DNA of 64,000 nt from Sphingomonadaceae bacterium (GCA_947476425.1 CANJQJ010000007.1:1-64000); one strand, 5' to 3'. Counted from the first letter of the stretch, positions 26,572 through 36,589 are shown. A program made the numbers and translations. The notes: generated by a model not told the origin, from the letters alone.

Positions 26572-28185
26572 ATGGCCACCGCCATTTCCGCCAACAAGGC
26601 CGAACTCCTCGCCATCGCAGATGCGGTTGCACGCGAGAAGCTGATCGATCGCGAAATCGTCATCGAGGCAATGGAAGACGCAATCCAGCGCGCCGCCCGC
26701 GCCCGCTACGGCGCCGAGAACGACATCCGCGCCAAGATCGACCCCAAGAGCGGCGACATGCGGCTCTGGCGCGTCGTCGAAGTGGTCGACCTGGTCGACG
26801 ACTATTTCAAGCAGGTCTCGGTCGCAGACGCCCAGAAGCTGCAGAAGGGTGCGGAGCTCGGCGACTATATTGTCGATCCGCTGCCCCCGATCGAATTCGG
26901 TCGCATCGCCGCGCAGGCCGCCAAGCAAGTGATCTTCCAGAAGGTCCGCGACGCCGAGCGCGAGCGCCAGCATGAGGAATTCAAGGATCGCGTCGGCGAG
27001 ATCATCACCGGCGTCGTAAAGCGTGTCGAGTTCGGCCATGTCGTCGTCGATCTCGGCCGTGCAGAAGGCGTGATCCGCCGCGACCAGCAGATCCCGCGCG
27101 AAGTCGTTCGCGTCGGGGATCGCATTCGTTCGCTGATCCTCAACGTACGTCGCGAGAGCCGCGGCCCGCAGATCTTCCTGAGCCGCGCGCATCCGGACTT
27201 CATGAAGAAGCTCTTCGCGCAGGAAGTTCCCGAAATCTACGACGGCGTCATCGAGATCAAGGCAGCTGCACGCGATCCCGGCAGCCGCGCCAAGATCGGC
27301 GTGATCAGCCACGATGGCTCGATCGATCCAGTCGGCGCATGCGTCGGCATGAAGGGCAGCCGCGTCCAGGCAGTCGTCCAGGAAATGCAGGGCGAGAAGA
27401 TCGACATCATTCCCTGGTCGCCCGATCTCGCGACCTTCGTCGTCAATGCGCTGCAGCCAGCGCAGGTCGCCCGCGTCGTAATCGACGAGGAAGACAGCCG
27501 CATCGAAGTCGTCGTTCCCGATGACCAGCTTTCGCTCGCAATCGGTCGTCGTGGCCAGAATGTCCGCCTCGCCTCCCAGCTGACTGGCTCGGCAATCGAC
27601 ATCCTGACCGAGGCGGATGCAAGCGAGAAGCGCCAGAAGGAATTCGTCGAACGTTCGGAGATGTTCCAGAACGAGCTCGACGTCGACGAGACACTGGCAC
27701 AGCTGCTCGTCGCCGAAGGTTTCGGCGCGCTCGAAGAAGTGGCCTATGTCGATCCCGGCGAGCTTTCGACGATCGAGGGCTTCGACGAGGAACTGGCTGC
27801 AGAACTCCAGAATCGTGCGCAGGAAGCGCTCGATCGCCGCGAAGTGGTTGCGCGCGAAGAGCGCCAGGCCCTTGGCGTCGAGGACGCGCTGGCCGCGCTG
27901 CCATATCTCAACGAGGCGATGCTCGTCACGCTGGGCAAGGCCGGGATCAAGACGCTCGACGATCTCGCCGACCTGGCGACCGACGAACTGATCCAGAAGA
28001 AGCGCCCCGAACAGCGCCGCAGGGCGGAAAGCACGACCCAGCGCACTGAAGACAAGGGTGGGGTACTCGCCGAATATGGCCTGAGCGAAGAGCAGGGCAA
28101 CGAAATCATCATGGCGGCCCGCGCTCACTGGTTCGAAGATGAAGCGACTGTCGGGGAGGACGCGAATGCGGAAACTCCCCAATGA
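26572..28185 (+). CDS. nusA: Transcription termination/antitermination factor NusA
   Basis: A 537-residue RNA-polymerase-associated factor. N-terminal RNAP-binding domain (to about 135), S1 domain (VGEIITGVVKRVEFGHVVVD), two KH domains (VGACVGMKGSRVQAVVQEM; LAIGRRGQNVRLASQLTG), and C-terminal acidic helix-hairpin-helix repeats (from about 350). It controls pausing, termination and antitermination at rRNA operons. Overlaps the following ylxR frame by about 20 bases if the upstream ylxR start is used. Confidence 0.96.
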   Translation: MATAISANKAELLAIADAVAREKLIDREIVIEAMEDAIQRAARARYGAENDIRAKIDPKSGDMRLWRVVEVVDLVDDYFKQVSVADAQKLQKGAELGDYIVDPLPPIEFGRIAAQAAKQVIFQKVRDAERERQHEEFKDRVGEIITGVVKRVEFGHVVVDLGRAEGVIRRDQQIPREVVRVGDRIRSLILNVRRESRGPQIFLSRAHPDFMKKLFAQEVPEIYDGVIEIKAAARDPGSRAKIGVISHDGSIDPVGACVGMKGSRVQAVVQEMQGEKIDIIPWSPDLATFVVNALQPAQVARVVIDEEDSRIEVVVPDDQLSLAIGRRGQNVRLASQLTGSAIDILTEADASEKRQKEFVERSEMFQNELDVDETLAQLLVAEGFGALEEVAYVDPGELSTIEGFDEELAAELQNRAQEALDRREVVAREERQALGVEDALAALPYLNEAMLVTLGKAGIKTLDDLADLATDELIQKKRPEQRRRAESTTQRTEDKGGVLAEYGLSEEQGNEIIMAARAHWFEDEATVGEDANAETPQ

Positions 28186-28942
28186 GCCGCTAGGTTCAAG
28201 ACAGGGCAGAACGCATCCTGGTGAAGACCAGGGTGCGGAAGCAACATCGGAAATGGATCCCGGCCTGCCCCGGGATACGATGTCGAGCCATGTTCCCGAG
28301 CGAAAGTGCATCCTTACCGGCACGCACGGACCGCGCGCAGGCCTGATCCGGCTTGCACTTGGCCCGGACGGCAGCATTGCGCCCGATATCAAGGCGCGTG
28401 CCCCCGGGCGCGGCGCATGGATCGGCGTGGATCGTGCAACGCTTGAAGTCGCGATCGCCAAGGGAAAGCTCAAGGGCGCGTTGGCGCGCGCATTCAAGAC
28501 TGGCGACATCATCATTCCCGACGACCTGCCGCAGCGGATCGAGGATGCGCTTGCCCGCGCGACGCTCGATCGGCTCGGTCTCGAAGCGCGCTCCGGCAAG
28601 CTGCTGACTGGATCAGACAAGATTGCCGAAGCCGCGCGCAAGGGCAATGTCACGCTGATGCTGCATGCAGCAGACGCCGCCGAGGATGGCTGCCGCAAGC
28701 TCGATCAGGCGATGCGCGTTGGCAATGATATCGAGGGTAGCGGCCTGCGGGGACTCGTAATTCCGGCAGACCGCTCCATATTGGCGATGGCGCTCGGGCG
28801 CGAAAATGTAGTACATATCGCGATCATCGCGGCGGAGGCTTCCGCACGCGTTCTTGATTCGTTGTCGCGATGGCGCGGATTTATTGGACGAAATGACGAT
28901 GCCGGGCCTTGCGAAGCAGCTTCGCACGGTCAAGCGGCATAA
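28166..28942 (+). CDS. YlxR/DUF448 RNA-binding protein with L7Ae-like half
   Basis: A 258-residue protein. The YlxR domain (PERKCILTG, then IKARAPGRGAWI) is followed by an L7Ae/L30e-like region (SGKLLTGSDKIAEAARKG, LGRENVVHIAI). YlxR proteins bind RNA and in some bacteria affect RNase P or transcription. The ATG at 28166 has GGGGAGG upstream and begins MRKLPNEPL, as in relatives, but about 23 codons between this and the YlxR domain come from a class B repeat. An ATG at 28280, just before the domain, is the alternative start. Confidence 0.85.
   Translation: MRKLPNEPLGSRQGRTHPGEDQGAEATSEMDPGLPRDTMSSHVPERKCILTGTHGPRAGLIRLALGPDGSIAPDIKARAPGRGAWIGVDRATLEVAIAKGKLKGALARAFKTGDIIIPDDLPQRIEDALARATLDRLGLEARSGKLLTGSDKIAEAARKGNVTLMLHAADAAEDGCRKLDQAMRVGNDIEGSGLRGLVIPADRSILAMALGRENVVHIAIIAAEASARVLDSLSRWRGFIGRNDDAGPCEAASHGQAA
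28212..28279. repeat. Class B palindromic repeat inside the ylxR reading frame
   Basis: CATCCTGGTGAAGACCAGGG and ATCCCGGCCTGCCCCGGGAT are the two hairpins, in the same order and spacing as the intergenic copies. The insertion keeps the frame open between the N-terminal MRKLPNEPL and the YlxR domain. Confidence 0.7.
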
Positions 28943-28973
28943 CGATTTTTGAGTGAAGGGTTCGGGTTTCTAG

Positions 28974-31529
28974 ATGAGCGATAACGACAAGCCGAAATTG
29001 GGAATGCGCGCGCCTCTGGGCCTCAAGCGCACGGTCGAGACGGGCCAGGTGAAGCAGAGCTTCAGCCACGGCCGCTCGAACACCGTGGTCGTCGAGGTGA
29101 AGCGTCGCCGCATGCTCGGCAAGCCAGGTGAGGCCGATCATGCGCCCGAGGTCGAAGCCCCCGCACCTGCCCCCGCGCCAGCGCCTGCACCGGTCGCTGC
29201 GAAGCCTGTCACGCAGCAGCCTCGCCCGGTTGCGCCACGCCCCAACGTAGGCAACGACCTCCTCTCCCGCCAGGAGCTTCAAACGAAGCTGCTGCGCGAG
29301 GCCGACGAATCACGCATGAACGCGCTCGAGGAAGCTCGTCGCCGCGAAGAGCGTCGCCGCGCCGAGGAAAATCGCCGCGCCGAAGACGTCCGGCAGAACC
29401 CGCAGGATTATCCCACTCCGGTGGAAGCTCCCACACCAGCCGAGGCCGAGCCGGAAATGGCGACTGCAGCGGCAGCGGCACCCCCAGTGGCCGAGGAAGC
29501 AGCAACTCCAGTCGCAGCCGAAGCAGAGGCTGGCGCACGCGGGGCAGCCCCTCCTCCGCGCCGCTTCACGCCTGTCGCGGCGCCCAAGCGTCCCGAACCG
29601 CCGGCACGTCCCTCACGTGGCCGTGGCGTCGATGAGCGCCGCCAGTCCGGCAAGCTGACCGTCACCAAGGCACTCGACGATGGCGATGGCGCCCGCGCCC
29701 GCTCGCTCGCCGCGCTCAAGCGTGCGCGTGAAAAGGACAAGCGTTCCCACATGGGCGGCGGCGTCCAGGCCAAGCAGATCCGCGACGTTGTCGTGCCGGA
29801 AGCAATCACCGTCCAGGAGCTTGCCAACCGAATGGCCGAACGCGGCGCGGACCTGGTCAAGGCGCTCTTCAAGATGGGCAGTCCAGTCACCGTCAACCAG
29901 ACGATCGACCAGGATACCGCTGAGCTGCTCGTCACCGAATTCGGCCACAACATCAAGCGCGTGTCCGATGCCGACATCGATCTGGTTTCGGACGAGGATG
30001 TCGATGCCAACGAGACGCTGACGCCACGTGCGCCGGTGGTCACGATCATGGGTCATGTCGATCACGGCAAGACCTCGCTGCTCGACGCGCTGCGCGGCAC
30101 CGACGTTGCCGGCGGCGAAGCCGGTGGCATCACGCAGCATATCGGCGCCTATCAGGTGACGATGAAGGACGGATCGAAAATCACGTTCCTCGATACGCCT
30201 GGCCATGAAGCGTTCAGCGACATGCGTTCGCGTGGCGCCAACGTCACCGATATCGTCGTGATCGTGGTCGCCGCCGATGACGGCATCCGTCCGCAGACCA
30301 TCGAGGCAATCTCGCACACCAAGGCGGCCGGCGTGCCGATGATCATCGCGATCAACAAGTGCGACAAGCCCGGCGGCAATCCCAAGAAGGTCCGCGAGGA
30401 ACTGCTCCAGTACGACGTCCAGGTCGAATATATGGGCGGCGACGTGCAGGATGTCGAAGTCTCCGCGCTCAAGAAAACCGGGCTCGACGACCTGATCGAC
30501 AAGATCCAGCTCCAGGCCGAAATTCTCGACCTCAAGGCCAATCCGGATCGGCCTGCCGAAGGTTCAGTGATCGAAGCCACGCTCGACAAGGGCCGTGGTC
30601 CGGTCGCCACGATCCTCGTCAGCCGCGGCACGCTTCGCGTCGGCGACATCTTCGTGGTCGGCGCCGAAAGCGGCAAGGTTCGCGCGATGGTCGATGACAA
30701 GGGCCGCCAGGTCAAGGAAGCCGGCCCCTCAGTACCGGTCGAAGTGCTCGGTCTTTCGGGCGTTCCGGCAGCGGGCGACCAGCTCTCCGTCGTCGAGAAC
30801 GAAGCCCGTGCCCGCGAAGTCGCGGCGTATCGCGCCTCGGTGATCCTGAAGAAGCGCACGACTTCAGCCCCGGCCAGCCTGGAGACGATGTTCTCCGCGC
30901 TCAAGGAGAAGAAGGCACAGGAATATCCGGTGGTGGTCAAGGCCGATGCCCAAGGCTCGGTCGAGGCGATCGTCAGCTCGCTCAACAAGATCTCGACCGA
31001 CGATATCCGCGTTCGCATCCTGCATTCGGGCGTTGGCGGCATCACCGAGAGCGACGTGACGCTGGCTTCCGCCAGCCGTGCGCCGATCATCGGCTTCAAT
31101 GTCCGTCCCAATGCCAAGGCGCGAGAAATCGCGGCTCGTGAAGGCGTTGCGCTGAAATATTACGACGTGATCTATGATCTGCTCGACGATATCCGCGCCG
31201 CGCTGATCGGTCAGCTCGGGCCCGAGTTTTTCGAGACGGTCGTCGGCCGCGCCGAAATCCGCGAGGTCTTCTCGGCGGGCAAGCATGGCAAGGCTGCCGG
31301 ACTGCTCGTGCTCGAAGGCTATATCCGCCAGAAGCTGCGCGCTCGCGTCATGCGCGACGATGTCATCATCTACAACGGCCAGATCTCTTCGCTCCGTCGC
31401 TTCAAGGACGACGTCCCCGAAGTCCGGGCAGGCCTCGAATGCGGCATCACGCTGGATTCGACGACCGACATCAAGCCGGGCGACATCGTCGAGACGTTCG
31501 AAGTGGAAGAGCGCGAACGGACGCTTTGA
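28974..31529 (+). CDS. infB: Translation initiation factor IF-2
   Basis: An 851-residue GTPase that places initiator tRNA on the 30S subunit. Long low-complexity N-terminus (Ala/Pro/Glu-rich, residues about 45-210) with a charged RREERRRAEENRRAED helix, IF2_N (VPEAITVQELANRMAERGAD), then the G domain: G1 GHVDHGKTSLL, G3 DTPGHEAF, G4 NKCD. C-terminal domains II-IV finish the protein. Starts about 30 bases after ylxR. Confidence 0.97.
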   Translation: MSDNDKPKLGMRAPLGLKRTVETGQVKQSFSHGRSNTVVVEVKRRRMLGKPGEADHAPEVEAPAPAPAPAPAPVAAKPVTQQPRPVAPRPNVGNDLLSRQELQTKLLREADESRMNALEEARRREERRRAEENRRAEDVRQNPQDYPTPVEAPTPAEAEPEMATAAAAAPPVAEEAATPVAAEAEAGARGAAPPPRRFTPVAAPKRPEPPARPSRGRGVDERRQSGKLTVTKALDDGDGARARSLAALKRAREKDKRSHMGGGVQAKQIRDVVVPEAITVQELANRMAERGADLVKALFKMGSPVTVNQTIDQDTAELLVTEFGHNIKRVSDADIDLVSDEDVDANETLTPRAPVVTIMGHVDHGKTSLLDALRGTDVAGGEAGGITQHIGAYQVTMKDGSKITFLDTPGHEAFSDMRSRGANVTDIVVIVVAADDGIRPQTIEAISHTKAAGVPMIIAINKCDKPGGNPKKVREELLQYDVQVEYMGGDVQDVEVSALKKTGLDDLIDKIQLQAEILDLKANPDRPAEGSVIEATLDKGRGPVATILVSRGTLRVGDIFVVGAESGKVRAMVDDKGRQVKEAGPSVPVEVLGLSGVPAAGDQLSVVENEARAREVAAYRASVILKKRTTSAPASLETMFSALKEKKAQEYPVVVKADAQGSVEAIVSSLNKISTDDIRVRILHSGVGGITESDVTLASASRAPIIGFNVRPNAKAREIAAREGVALKYYDVIYDLLDDIRAALIGQLGPEFFETVVGRAEIREVFSAGKHGKAAGLLVLEGYIRQKLRARVMRDDVIIYNGQISSLRRFKDDVPEVRAGLECGITLDSTTDIKPGDIVETFEVEERERTL

Positions 31530-31533
31530 CCAT

Positions 31534-31601
31534 GCGCCCCGGCAAATTGCCGGGGCCCGGTAGCAACGCTGATACTGGACCCCGGCCTTTGCCGGGGTAC
31601 C
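31534..31601. repeat. Class B palindromic repeat between infB and rbfA
   Basis: Hairpins CCCCGGCAAATTGCCGGGG and GGACCCCGGCCTTTGCCGGG fill the gap. There is no T-run, so read-through into rbfA is expected, but the structure could stabilise the infB end or act as a processing point. Confidence 0.85.
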
Positions 31602-31615
31602 TTTGAGAGGTAGCC

Positions 31616-32008
31616 ATGCGCAAAAACGAAACCCCCGAGGGCAAGACGGTTCGCCTGCTTCGCGTCGGCGAGCAGGTACGCCATGCGCTTTCGGAGGTGC
31701 TGATGCGTGGCGAGGTGCGTGATGAGACGCTCACCAGCCACATGGTATCGATCACGGAAGTTCGCATGTCTCCGGACCTGCGCCACGCCACTGCATTCGT
31801 GAAACCGCTGCTCGGCGCCGACGAAGCTGCCGTCATCAAGGCGCTGCGCACCAACACCGCCTATCTCCAGAGCGAAGTCGCGCGGCGGGTGAACACCAAA
31901 TATGCGGCGAAGCTGAAATTCCTTCCGGATGAGAGCTTCGACCAGGGCAGCCACATCGATGCGCTGCTCCGCGATCCCAAGGTCGCGCAGGATTTGCAGC
32001 GGGAATAG
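31616..32008 (+). CDS. rbfA: Ribosome-binding factor A
   Basis: A 130-residue KH-like protein that binds the 30S subunit and helps mature the 16S rRNA 5' end. Conserved: [33 protein letters not shown] and [17 protein letters not shown]. Start supported by GAGAGG about 6 bases upstream. Continues the infB operon across a repeat. Confidence 0.95.
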   Translation: MRKNETPEGKTVRLLRVGEQVRHALSEVLMRGEVRDETLTSHMVSITEVRMSPDLRHATAFVKPLLGADEAAVIKALRTNTAYLQSEVARRVNTKYAAKLKFLPDESFDQGSHIDALLRDPKVAQDLQRE

Positions 32009-32059
32009 CGGGGAGCGCTCAGCTTTCGTTCAGGCGGTTCGCGATAGCGTTCGGCCATT

Positions 32060-32482
32060 ATGAAAAGGCTGATCCTTCCACTCCTCGCGGGCGCACTCCT
32101 TGCATCGGGCTGCGCCGCGACCGAACGCCCTCCGGCACGCGCCGGAGAGCAGGCTTCGATCCCGTTCCTCAACCATGGCGGTGTCTATAACTGGACCGCC
32201 GACGGCAATGAGGCGCTTTATATCGAGGATGACTTCCACCGCTGGTACCATGCGACGCTGTTTGGTCCGTGCAGCCGATTGCCATTTTCGGAGACAATCG
32301 GTTTCGAAACGCGCGGCTCGGATACGCTGGACAATTTCGGCACGGTCGTGGTGCACGGCGAGCGTTGCCCGATCCGCACTTTCGTGAACAGCGCCCCACC
32401 GCCCAAGGAAATGAAGCGCCACAAGCGCGGTCGCGGTGCGAGTTCGGACTCCGAGGCTGACAGGGAGCCCGCGGCCCGCTAA
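32060..32482 (+). CDS. Putative lipoprotein inserted between rbfA and truB (DUF6491-like)
   Basis: A 140-residue protein. Signal peptide with lipobox LLASGC (Cys18) directs it to lipidation. The mature part has FLNHGGVYNWTADGNEALYI, two further Cys (in GPCSRLPF and GERCPIRTF) that may form a disulfide, and a charged low-complexity tail. The layout resembles the DUF6491 family; function unknown. It lies in the translation operon, with 50 bases after rbfA and 9 before truB, an unusual place for an envelope protein. Confidence 0.75.
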   Translation: MKRLILPLLAGALLASGCAATERPPARAGEQASIPFLNHGGVYNWTADGNEALYIEDDFHRWYHATLFGPCSRLPFSETIGFETRGSDTLDNFGTVVVHGERCPIRTFVNSAPPPKEMKRHKRGRGASSDSEADREPAAR

Positions 32483-32491
32483 GCGGCGCCG

Positions 32492-33385
32492 ATGCATGGC
32501 TGGATCATCATCGACAAACCCATCGGCCCGGGCTCGACCCAGGTCGTCTCGGCGGTCAAGCGCGCGCTGCGCGTCGGCGGCTACGGGAAATACAAGGTCG
32601 GCCATGGCGGAACGCTGGATCCGCTGGCATCCGGCGTGCTGCCGGTGGCGATCGGCGAGGCGACCAAGCTCTCGGGTCGAATGCTGGATGCCGACAAGAT
32701 CTATGATTTCACGATCGGCTTCGGGGTGCAGACCGACACGCTCGATGGCGAAGGCGTGGCGATCGCGACAAGCGACGTACGCCCCAGCCTCGCCGCGGTG
32801 GAGATGGTGCTGCCGCGGTTCACTGGCCCGATCGAGCAGATGCCGCCAGCCTATTCCGCGCTCAAGATCGACGGCAAGCGCGCCTATGATCTCGCGCGTG
32901 CCGGCGAGGAGGTCGTGCTCGCGACGCGCAACGTCACGATCCATGAACTGACGGTCCACCGGGACGGCGATGACGGGCAGTTGCAATCCGTCACGCTCAC
33001 GGCGCGCGTCTCAAAGGGCACCTATATCCGTAGCCTGGCGCGGGATATCGCGCTGGCGGTTGGCACGGTCGGCCATGTCACCATGCTCCGGCGGACCAAG
33101 GCCGGTCCGTTCACGCTGGAATCAGCGATTTCACTGGACAAGCTCTCGGAAATGGCTAAGGAGCCCGCCCTTGAACAACTTCTCTTGCCGCTGACGGCAG
33201 GGCTGGACGACATCCCGGCTCTATACGTCTCCCCCGATCAGGCAAGGGCGCTCCGCCAGGGGCGAAAACTGATCGGGATCGCTGCCGCACCCGGGCTCAG
33301 CCTTGCGATGGAAGGGAATTCTCCCGTCGCGCTGGTCGAACTCGATGGCCCGGAACTCCGGGTGGTTCGCGGCTTCAACCCGTAG
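32492..33385 (+). CDS. truB: tRNA pseudouridine(55) synthase TruB
   Basis: A 297-residue enzyme making pseudouridine 55 in the T loop of tRNAs. Catalytic Asp in [16 protein letters not shown]. Also conserved are [20 protein letters not shown] and [15 protein letters not shown]-terminal PUA-like part is retained. The ATG lies 9 bases after the lipoprotein stop with no strong Shine-Dalgarno, so coupling to the upstream gene is likely. Confidence 0.95.
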   Translation: MHGWIIIDKPIGPGSTQVVSAVKRALRVGGYGKYKVGHGGTLDPLASGVLPVAIGEATKLSGRMLDADKIYDFTIGFGVQTDTLDGEGVAIATSDVRPSLAAVEMVLPRFTGPIEQMPPAYSALKIDGKRAYDLARAGEEVVLATRNVTIHELTVHRDGDDGQLQSVTLTARVSKGTYIRSLARDIALAVGTVGHVTMLRRTKAGPFTLESAISLDKLSEMAKEPALEQLLLPLTAGLDDIPALYVSPDQARALRQGRKLIGIAAAPGLSLAMEGNSPVALVELDGPELRVVRGFNP

Positions 33386-33401
33386 AAACGAAAGGAAGAC
33401 G

Positions 33402-33671
33402 ATGTCGATTACTGCAGAGCGCAAGGAAGCGCTGATCAAGGAACATGCCCGCGCCGAGAATGACACGGGTTCGCCCGAAGTCCAGGTCGCTATCCTTACC
33501 GAACGCATCATCAACCTGACCGAGCATTTCAAGGGCCACGCCAAGGACAACCACTCCCGCCGCGGCCTGCTCATGATGGTCAACAAGCGCCGCAGCCTGC
33601 TTGATTATCTCAAGCGCGAGGACTCGGGACGCTACAGCGAACTGATCGCGAAGCTCGGCCTTCGCAAGTAA
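33402..33671 (+). CDS. rpsO: 30S ribosomal protein S15
   Basis: An 89-residue protein binding 16S rRNA helices 20-22. Complete S15 signature: [34 protein letters not shown] and [18 protein letters not shown] lies about 6 bases before ATG 33402. It ends the operon segment and is followed 9 bases later by an intrinsic terminator, then pnp. Confidence 0.98.
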   Translation: MSITAERKEALIKEHARAENDTGSPEVQVAILTERIINLTEHFKGHAKDNHSRRGLLMMVNKRRSLLDYLKREDSGRYSELIAKLGLRK

Positions 33672-33680
33672 GAATAAGGA

Positions 33681-33703
33681 CGGCCTCCGAACGGAGGCCG
33701 TTT
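33681..33703 (+). terminator. Intrinsic terminator after rpsO
   Basis: CGGCCTCCG-AA-CGGAGGCCG followed by TTTCT. It lies 9 bases after the rpsO stop. Its modest T-run suggests partial read-through into pnp, as is common for rpsO-pnp. Confidence 0.85.
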
Positions 33704-33770
33704 CTGATTCCGGCCAGGCGCAATCCGGCGTGTGGCAGGACAGGCGGGGGAATCAGAATCCCGTCAAAAG

Positions 33771-33824
33771 GCGGACCAATCGGGTCCGCAAACTCGAGAG
33801 GCCCCGATCGCATAGGGCGATCGG
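33771..33824 (+). promoter_or_regulatory. Two hairpins in the pnp leader
   Basis: GCGGACC-AATCG-GGTCCGC (33771-33789) and CCGATCGC-ATAGG-GCGATCGG (33804-33824) lie 15-70 bases before the pnp start. In E. coli the pnp leader forms an RNase III-cleaved stem through which PNPase represses itself. A similar role here is inferred from position and structure only. Confidence 0.5.
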
Positions 33825-33839
33825 AGACAAGGAAATCCA

Positions 33840-36188
33840 ATGTTCAAAATTCATCGTGAAGAAATCCAGTGGGGCGAACAGACGCTCGTTCTGGAAACGG
33901 GGCAGGTTGCCCGCCAGGCTGACGGCGCCGTAATGGCGACGCTCGGCGAAACCGTCGTGCTCTGCGCGGTCACCGCCGCCAAGTCGGTCAAGGAAGGGCA
34001 GGATTTCTTCCCGCTCACCGTCCACTACCAGGAAAAATATTCGGCCGCCGGACGCATTCCGGGCGGCTTCTTCAAGCGCGAGCGCGGCGCGACAGAAAAG
34101 GAAACGCTGGTCAGCCGCCTGATCGACCGTCCGATCCGCCCGCTCTTCCCAGAGGGTTTCTACAACGAAATCAACGTCATCTGCCAGGTCCTGAGCTATG
34201 ACGGCGAGAACGAGCCCGACATCCTCGCGATGGTCGCCGCTTCCGCCGCCCTGACGCTCTCCGGCGTGCCCTTCATGGGCCCGATCGCGGCGGCCCGCGT
34301 CGGCTATGTCGATGGCGAATATATCCTCAATCCGAACAACGACCAGATCAAGGCAGGCGATCTCGATCTCGTCGTCGCCGGCACCGGCAACGCAGTGATG
34401 ATGGTGGAATCGGAAGCCAAGGAGCTTTCCGAAGAGGTCATGCTCGGCGCCGTGATGTTCGCGCATCGTGGTTGCCAGAAGGTCATCGGAGCGATCATCA
34501 AGCTCGCCGAGAAGGCTGCCAAGGATCCTTGGGAAATGGCCCCGCAGGCCGATCTCACTGCCGCCAAGAAGAAGCTCGAGAAGCTCATCGGCAAGGACAT
34601 CACCGCTGCCTACAAGCTGACCGACAAGTCGGCCCGCTCGAACGCGCTCAACTCGGCTCGCGCCAAGGCCAAGGAAGCCTTCGCTTCCGAAGCCCCGCAG
34701 GACCAGATGGCGGCAATGAAGCTCGTCAAGAAGCTCGAAGCCGAGATCGTTCGCGGCGCCATCCTCAAGGACGGCCAGCGCATCGACGGACGCAACACGA
34801 AGCAGATCCGCCCGATCGAGGCGATGGTCCACTTCCTGCCGCGCGCCCATGGTTCCGCGCTCTTCACGCGTGGCGAGACCCAGTCGATTTGCTCGACGAC
34901 GCTTGGCACCAAGGAAGCCGAACAGATGGTCGATGGCCTCAATGGCCTCAGCTACGAGCGTTTCCTGCTCCACTACAACTTCCCGCCCTACTCGGTCGGT
35001 GAAGTCGGCCGCTTCGGCGCTCCCGGTCGTCGTGAAGTCGGTCATGGCAAGCTCGCCTGGCGCGCGCTGCACCCGATCCTGCCCTCAATGGAGGAGTTCC
35101 CGTACACGATCCGCGTACTCTCCGACATTACCGAGTCCAACGGCTCCTCGTCGATGGCAACGGTCTGCGGCGGTTCGCTCTCGATGATGGACGCTGGCGT
35201 TCCGCTCAAGCGTCCGGTGTCGGGTATCGCGATGGGCCTCATCCTCGAGGGCAAGAAGTTTGCGGTCATCTCCGACATCCTCGGCGACGAGGATCATCTC
35301 GGCGACATGGACTTCAAGGTTGCGGGCACGTCCGAAGGCATCACCACGATGCAGATGGACATCAAGATCGCCGGCATCACCGAGGAGATCTTCACGACCG
35401 CACTGATGCAGGCGAAGGAAGGCCGCGCGCACATCCTTGGCGAAATGGCCAAGGCGCTCGACCATACCCGTACCGAGCTCTCGGCGCATGCGCCGCGGAT
35501 CGAGACGATGTCGGTTCCCAAGGACAAGATCCGCGACATCATCGGCACCGGCGGCAAGGTCATCCGCGAGATCGTGGCGACCACCGGCGCCAAAGTCGAT
35601 ATCGACGACGACGGCACCGTCAAGATCAGCTCGTCCGACCCCGAGAAGATCGAGGCCGCACGCAACTGGATCTATGGCATCGTCGCCGAGCCTGAAGTGG
35701 GCAAGGTCTACACCGGCAAGGTCGTCAACCTCGTCGATTTCGGCGCTTTCGTGAACTTCATGGGTGGCAAGGACGGTCTCGTCCACGTTTCCGAAATGAA
35801 GAACGAGCGCGTCGCATCTCCGAAGGACGTCGTAACCGAAGGCCAGGAGGTCAAGGTCAAGGTCCTCGAGATCGATCCGCGCGGCAAGGTTCGCCTGTCG
35901 ATGCGCGTCGTCGACCAGGAGACCGGCGAGGAACTTCCAGACACCCGTCCCCCGCGTGAAGCGCGCGAAGGCGGCGATCGTCCACGTGGCGGCGACCGTG
36001 ATCGCGGCCCGCGCCGTGATGGCGGTGACCGTGGTCCCCGCCGTGAAGGCGGCGGTGGCGGTGGCGAGCGCGGCCCGCGCCGCGACGGCGGAGACCGCGG
36101 CCCCCGCCGCGAGCGTGCCGAAGGCGCCAAGGACGAAGGCCCCGAGCCCGAGTTCGCACCCGCTTTCCTGAAGCGCGACGACGACTGA
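33840..36188 (+). CDS. pnp: Polynucleotide phosphorylase
   Basis: A 782-residue 3'-5' phosphorolytic exoribonuclease. Two RNase PH-like domains (first about 1-220; second with [11 protein letters not shown] and the catalytic region [19 protein letters not shown]), an alpha-helical linker, a KH domain ([14 protein letters not shown]) and an S1 domain ([19 protein letters not shown]). The C-terminal tail (about 700-770) is a repeated [15 protein letters not shown]-type Arg/Gly-rich region that should bind RNA or degradosome partners. AAGGAA precedes the ATG. Strong terminator downstream. Confidence 0.97.
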   Translation: MFKIHREEIQWGEQTLVLETGQVARQADGAVMATLGETVVLCAVTAAKSVKEGQDFFPLTVHYQEKYSAAGRIPGGFFKRERGATEKETLVSRLIDRPIRPLFPEGFYNEINVICQVLSYDGENEPDILAMVAASAALTLSGVPFMGPIAAARVGYVDGEYILNPNNDQIKAGDLDLVVAGTGNAVMMVESEAKELSEEVMLGAVMFAHRGCQKVIGAIIKLAEKAAKDPWEMAPQADLTAAKKKLEKLIGKDITAAYKLTDKSARSNALNSARAKAKEAFASEAPQDQMAAMKLVKKLEAEIVRGAILKDGQRIDGRNTKQIRPIEAMVHFLPRAHGSALFTRGETQSICSTTLGTKEAEQMVDGLNGLSYERFLLHYNFPPYSVGEVGRFGAPGRREVGHGKLAWRALHPILPSMEEFPYTIRVLSDITESNGSSSMATVCGGSLSMMDAGVPLKRPVSGIAMGLILEGKKFAVISDILGDEDHLGDMDFKVAGTSEGITTMQMDIKIAGITEEIFTTALMQAKEGRAHILGEMAKALDHTRTELSAHAPRIETMSVPKDKIRDIIGTGGKVIREIVATTGAKVDIDDDGTVKISSSDPEKIEAARNWIYGIVAEPEVGKVYTGKVVNLVDFGAFVNFMGGKDGLVHVSEMKNERVASPKDVVTEGQEVKVKVLEIDPRGKVRLSMRVVDQETGEELPDTRPPREAREGGDRPRGGDRDRGPRRDGGDRGPRREGGGGGGERGPRRDGGDRGPRRERAEGAKDEGPEPEFAPAFLKRDDD

Positions 36189-36212
36189 TCTCCGGATCAT
36201 CGGAAAAAATGG

Positions 36213-36238
36213 AAAGGGCCCCGAAAGGGGCCCTTTTT
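36213..36238 (+). terminator. Intrinsic terminator after pnp
   Basis: AAAGGGCCCC-GAAA-GGGGCCCTTT with a five-T run. A textbook rho-independent terminator closing the rimP-to-pnp region. Confidence 0.95.
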
Positions 36239-36307
36239 GTTTGAGAAAAGCAATACGGATCAGGGCATCTCACGCATCTATGCAGGATATCGAGGCCAAC
36301 TCACCAG

Positions 36308-36589
36308 ATGGAGATACCCATACCTGTCATATCTCTGTTCTTCGGTATCGTTATACGGATGTATCATGACGACCATCCACCGCCGCATTTCCACGCTGCC
36401 TATCAGGGCTTCGAAGCCTTTATAGCGATTGCGACCGGCGAGATCATTGTTGGCAATCTCCCAATCAAGGCTACGCGCATCGTTCGTCAGTGGGCACTGG
36501 ACCATGAAGCCGAACTCATGGCAAACTGGCGACGCGGCGAAGCGCTTTTGCCGATGGAGTTGATCCAAGGTGCCGACCTCGATGATTAA
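36308..36589 (+). CDS. DUF4160 family protein
   Basis: A 93-residue protein with the DUF4160 hallmark: ISLFFGIVIRMYHDDHPPPHFHAAY (short form HDDHPPPHFHA), then GEIIVGNLPIKATRIVRQWA. The clustered His/Asp suggests metal or nucleotide binding, but no activity is established. Overlaps the downstream DUF2442 gene by 8 bases. DUF4160-DUF2442 pairs recur in bacterial genomes in a toxin-antitoxin-like arrangement; that function is unproven. Confidence 0.85.
   Translation: MEIPIPVISLFFGIVIRMYHDDHPPPHFHAAYQGFEAFIAIATGEIIVGNLPIKATRIVRQWALDHEAELMANWRRGEALLPMELIQGADLDD

Noticed and set aside
26512-28698. Very long open frame on the minus strand opposite nusA/ylxR
   Set aside because: It has no recognisable domain or ribosome binding site and runs antisense to two certain genes. 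Long antisense open frames are expected in high-GC DNA. The same applies to those opposite infB, pnp, pepN and metH.
31534-31601. Class B repeats considered as rho-independent terminators
   Set aside because: There are strong stems but no T-run, and they lie inside operons whose downstream genes need read-through.
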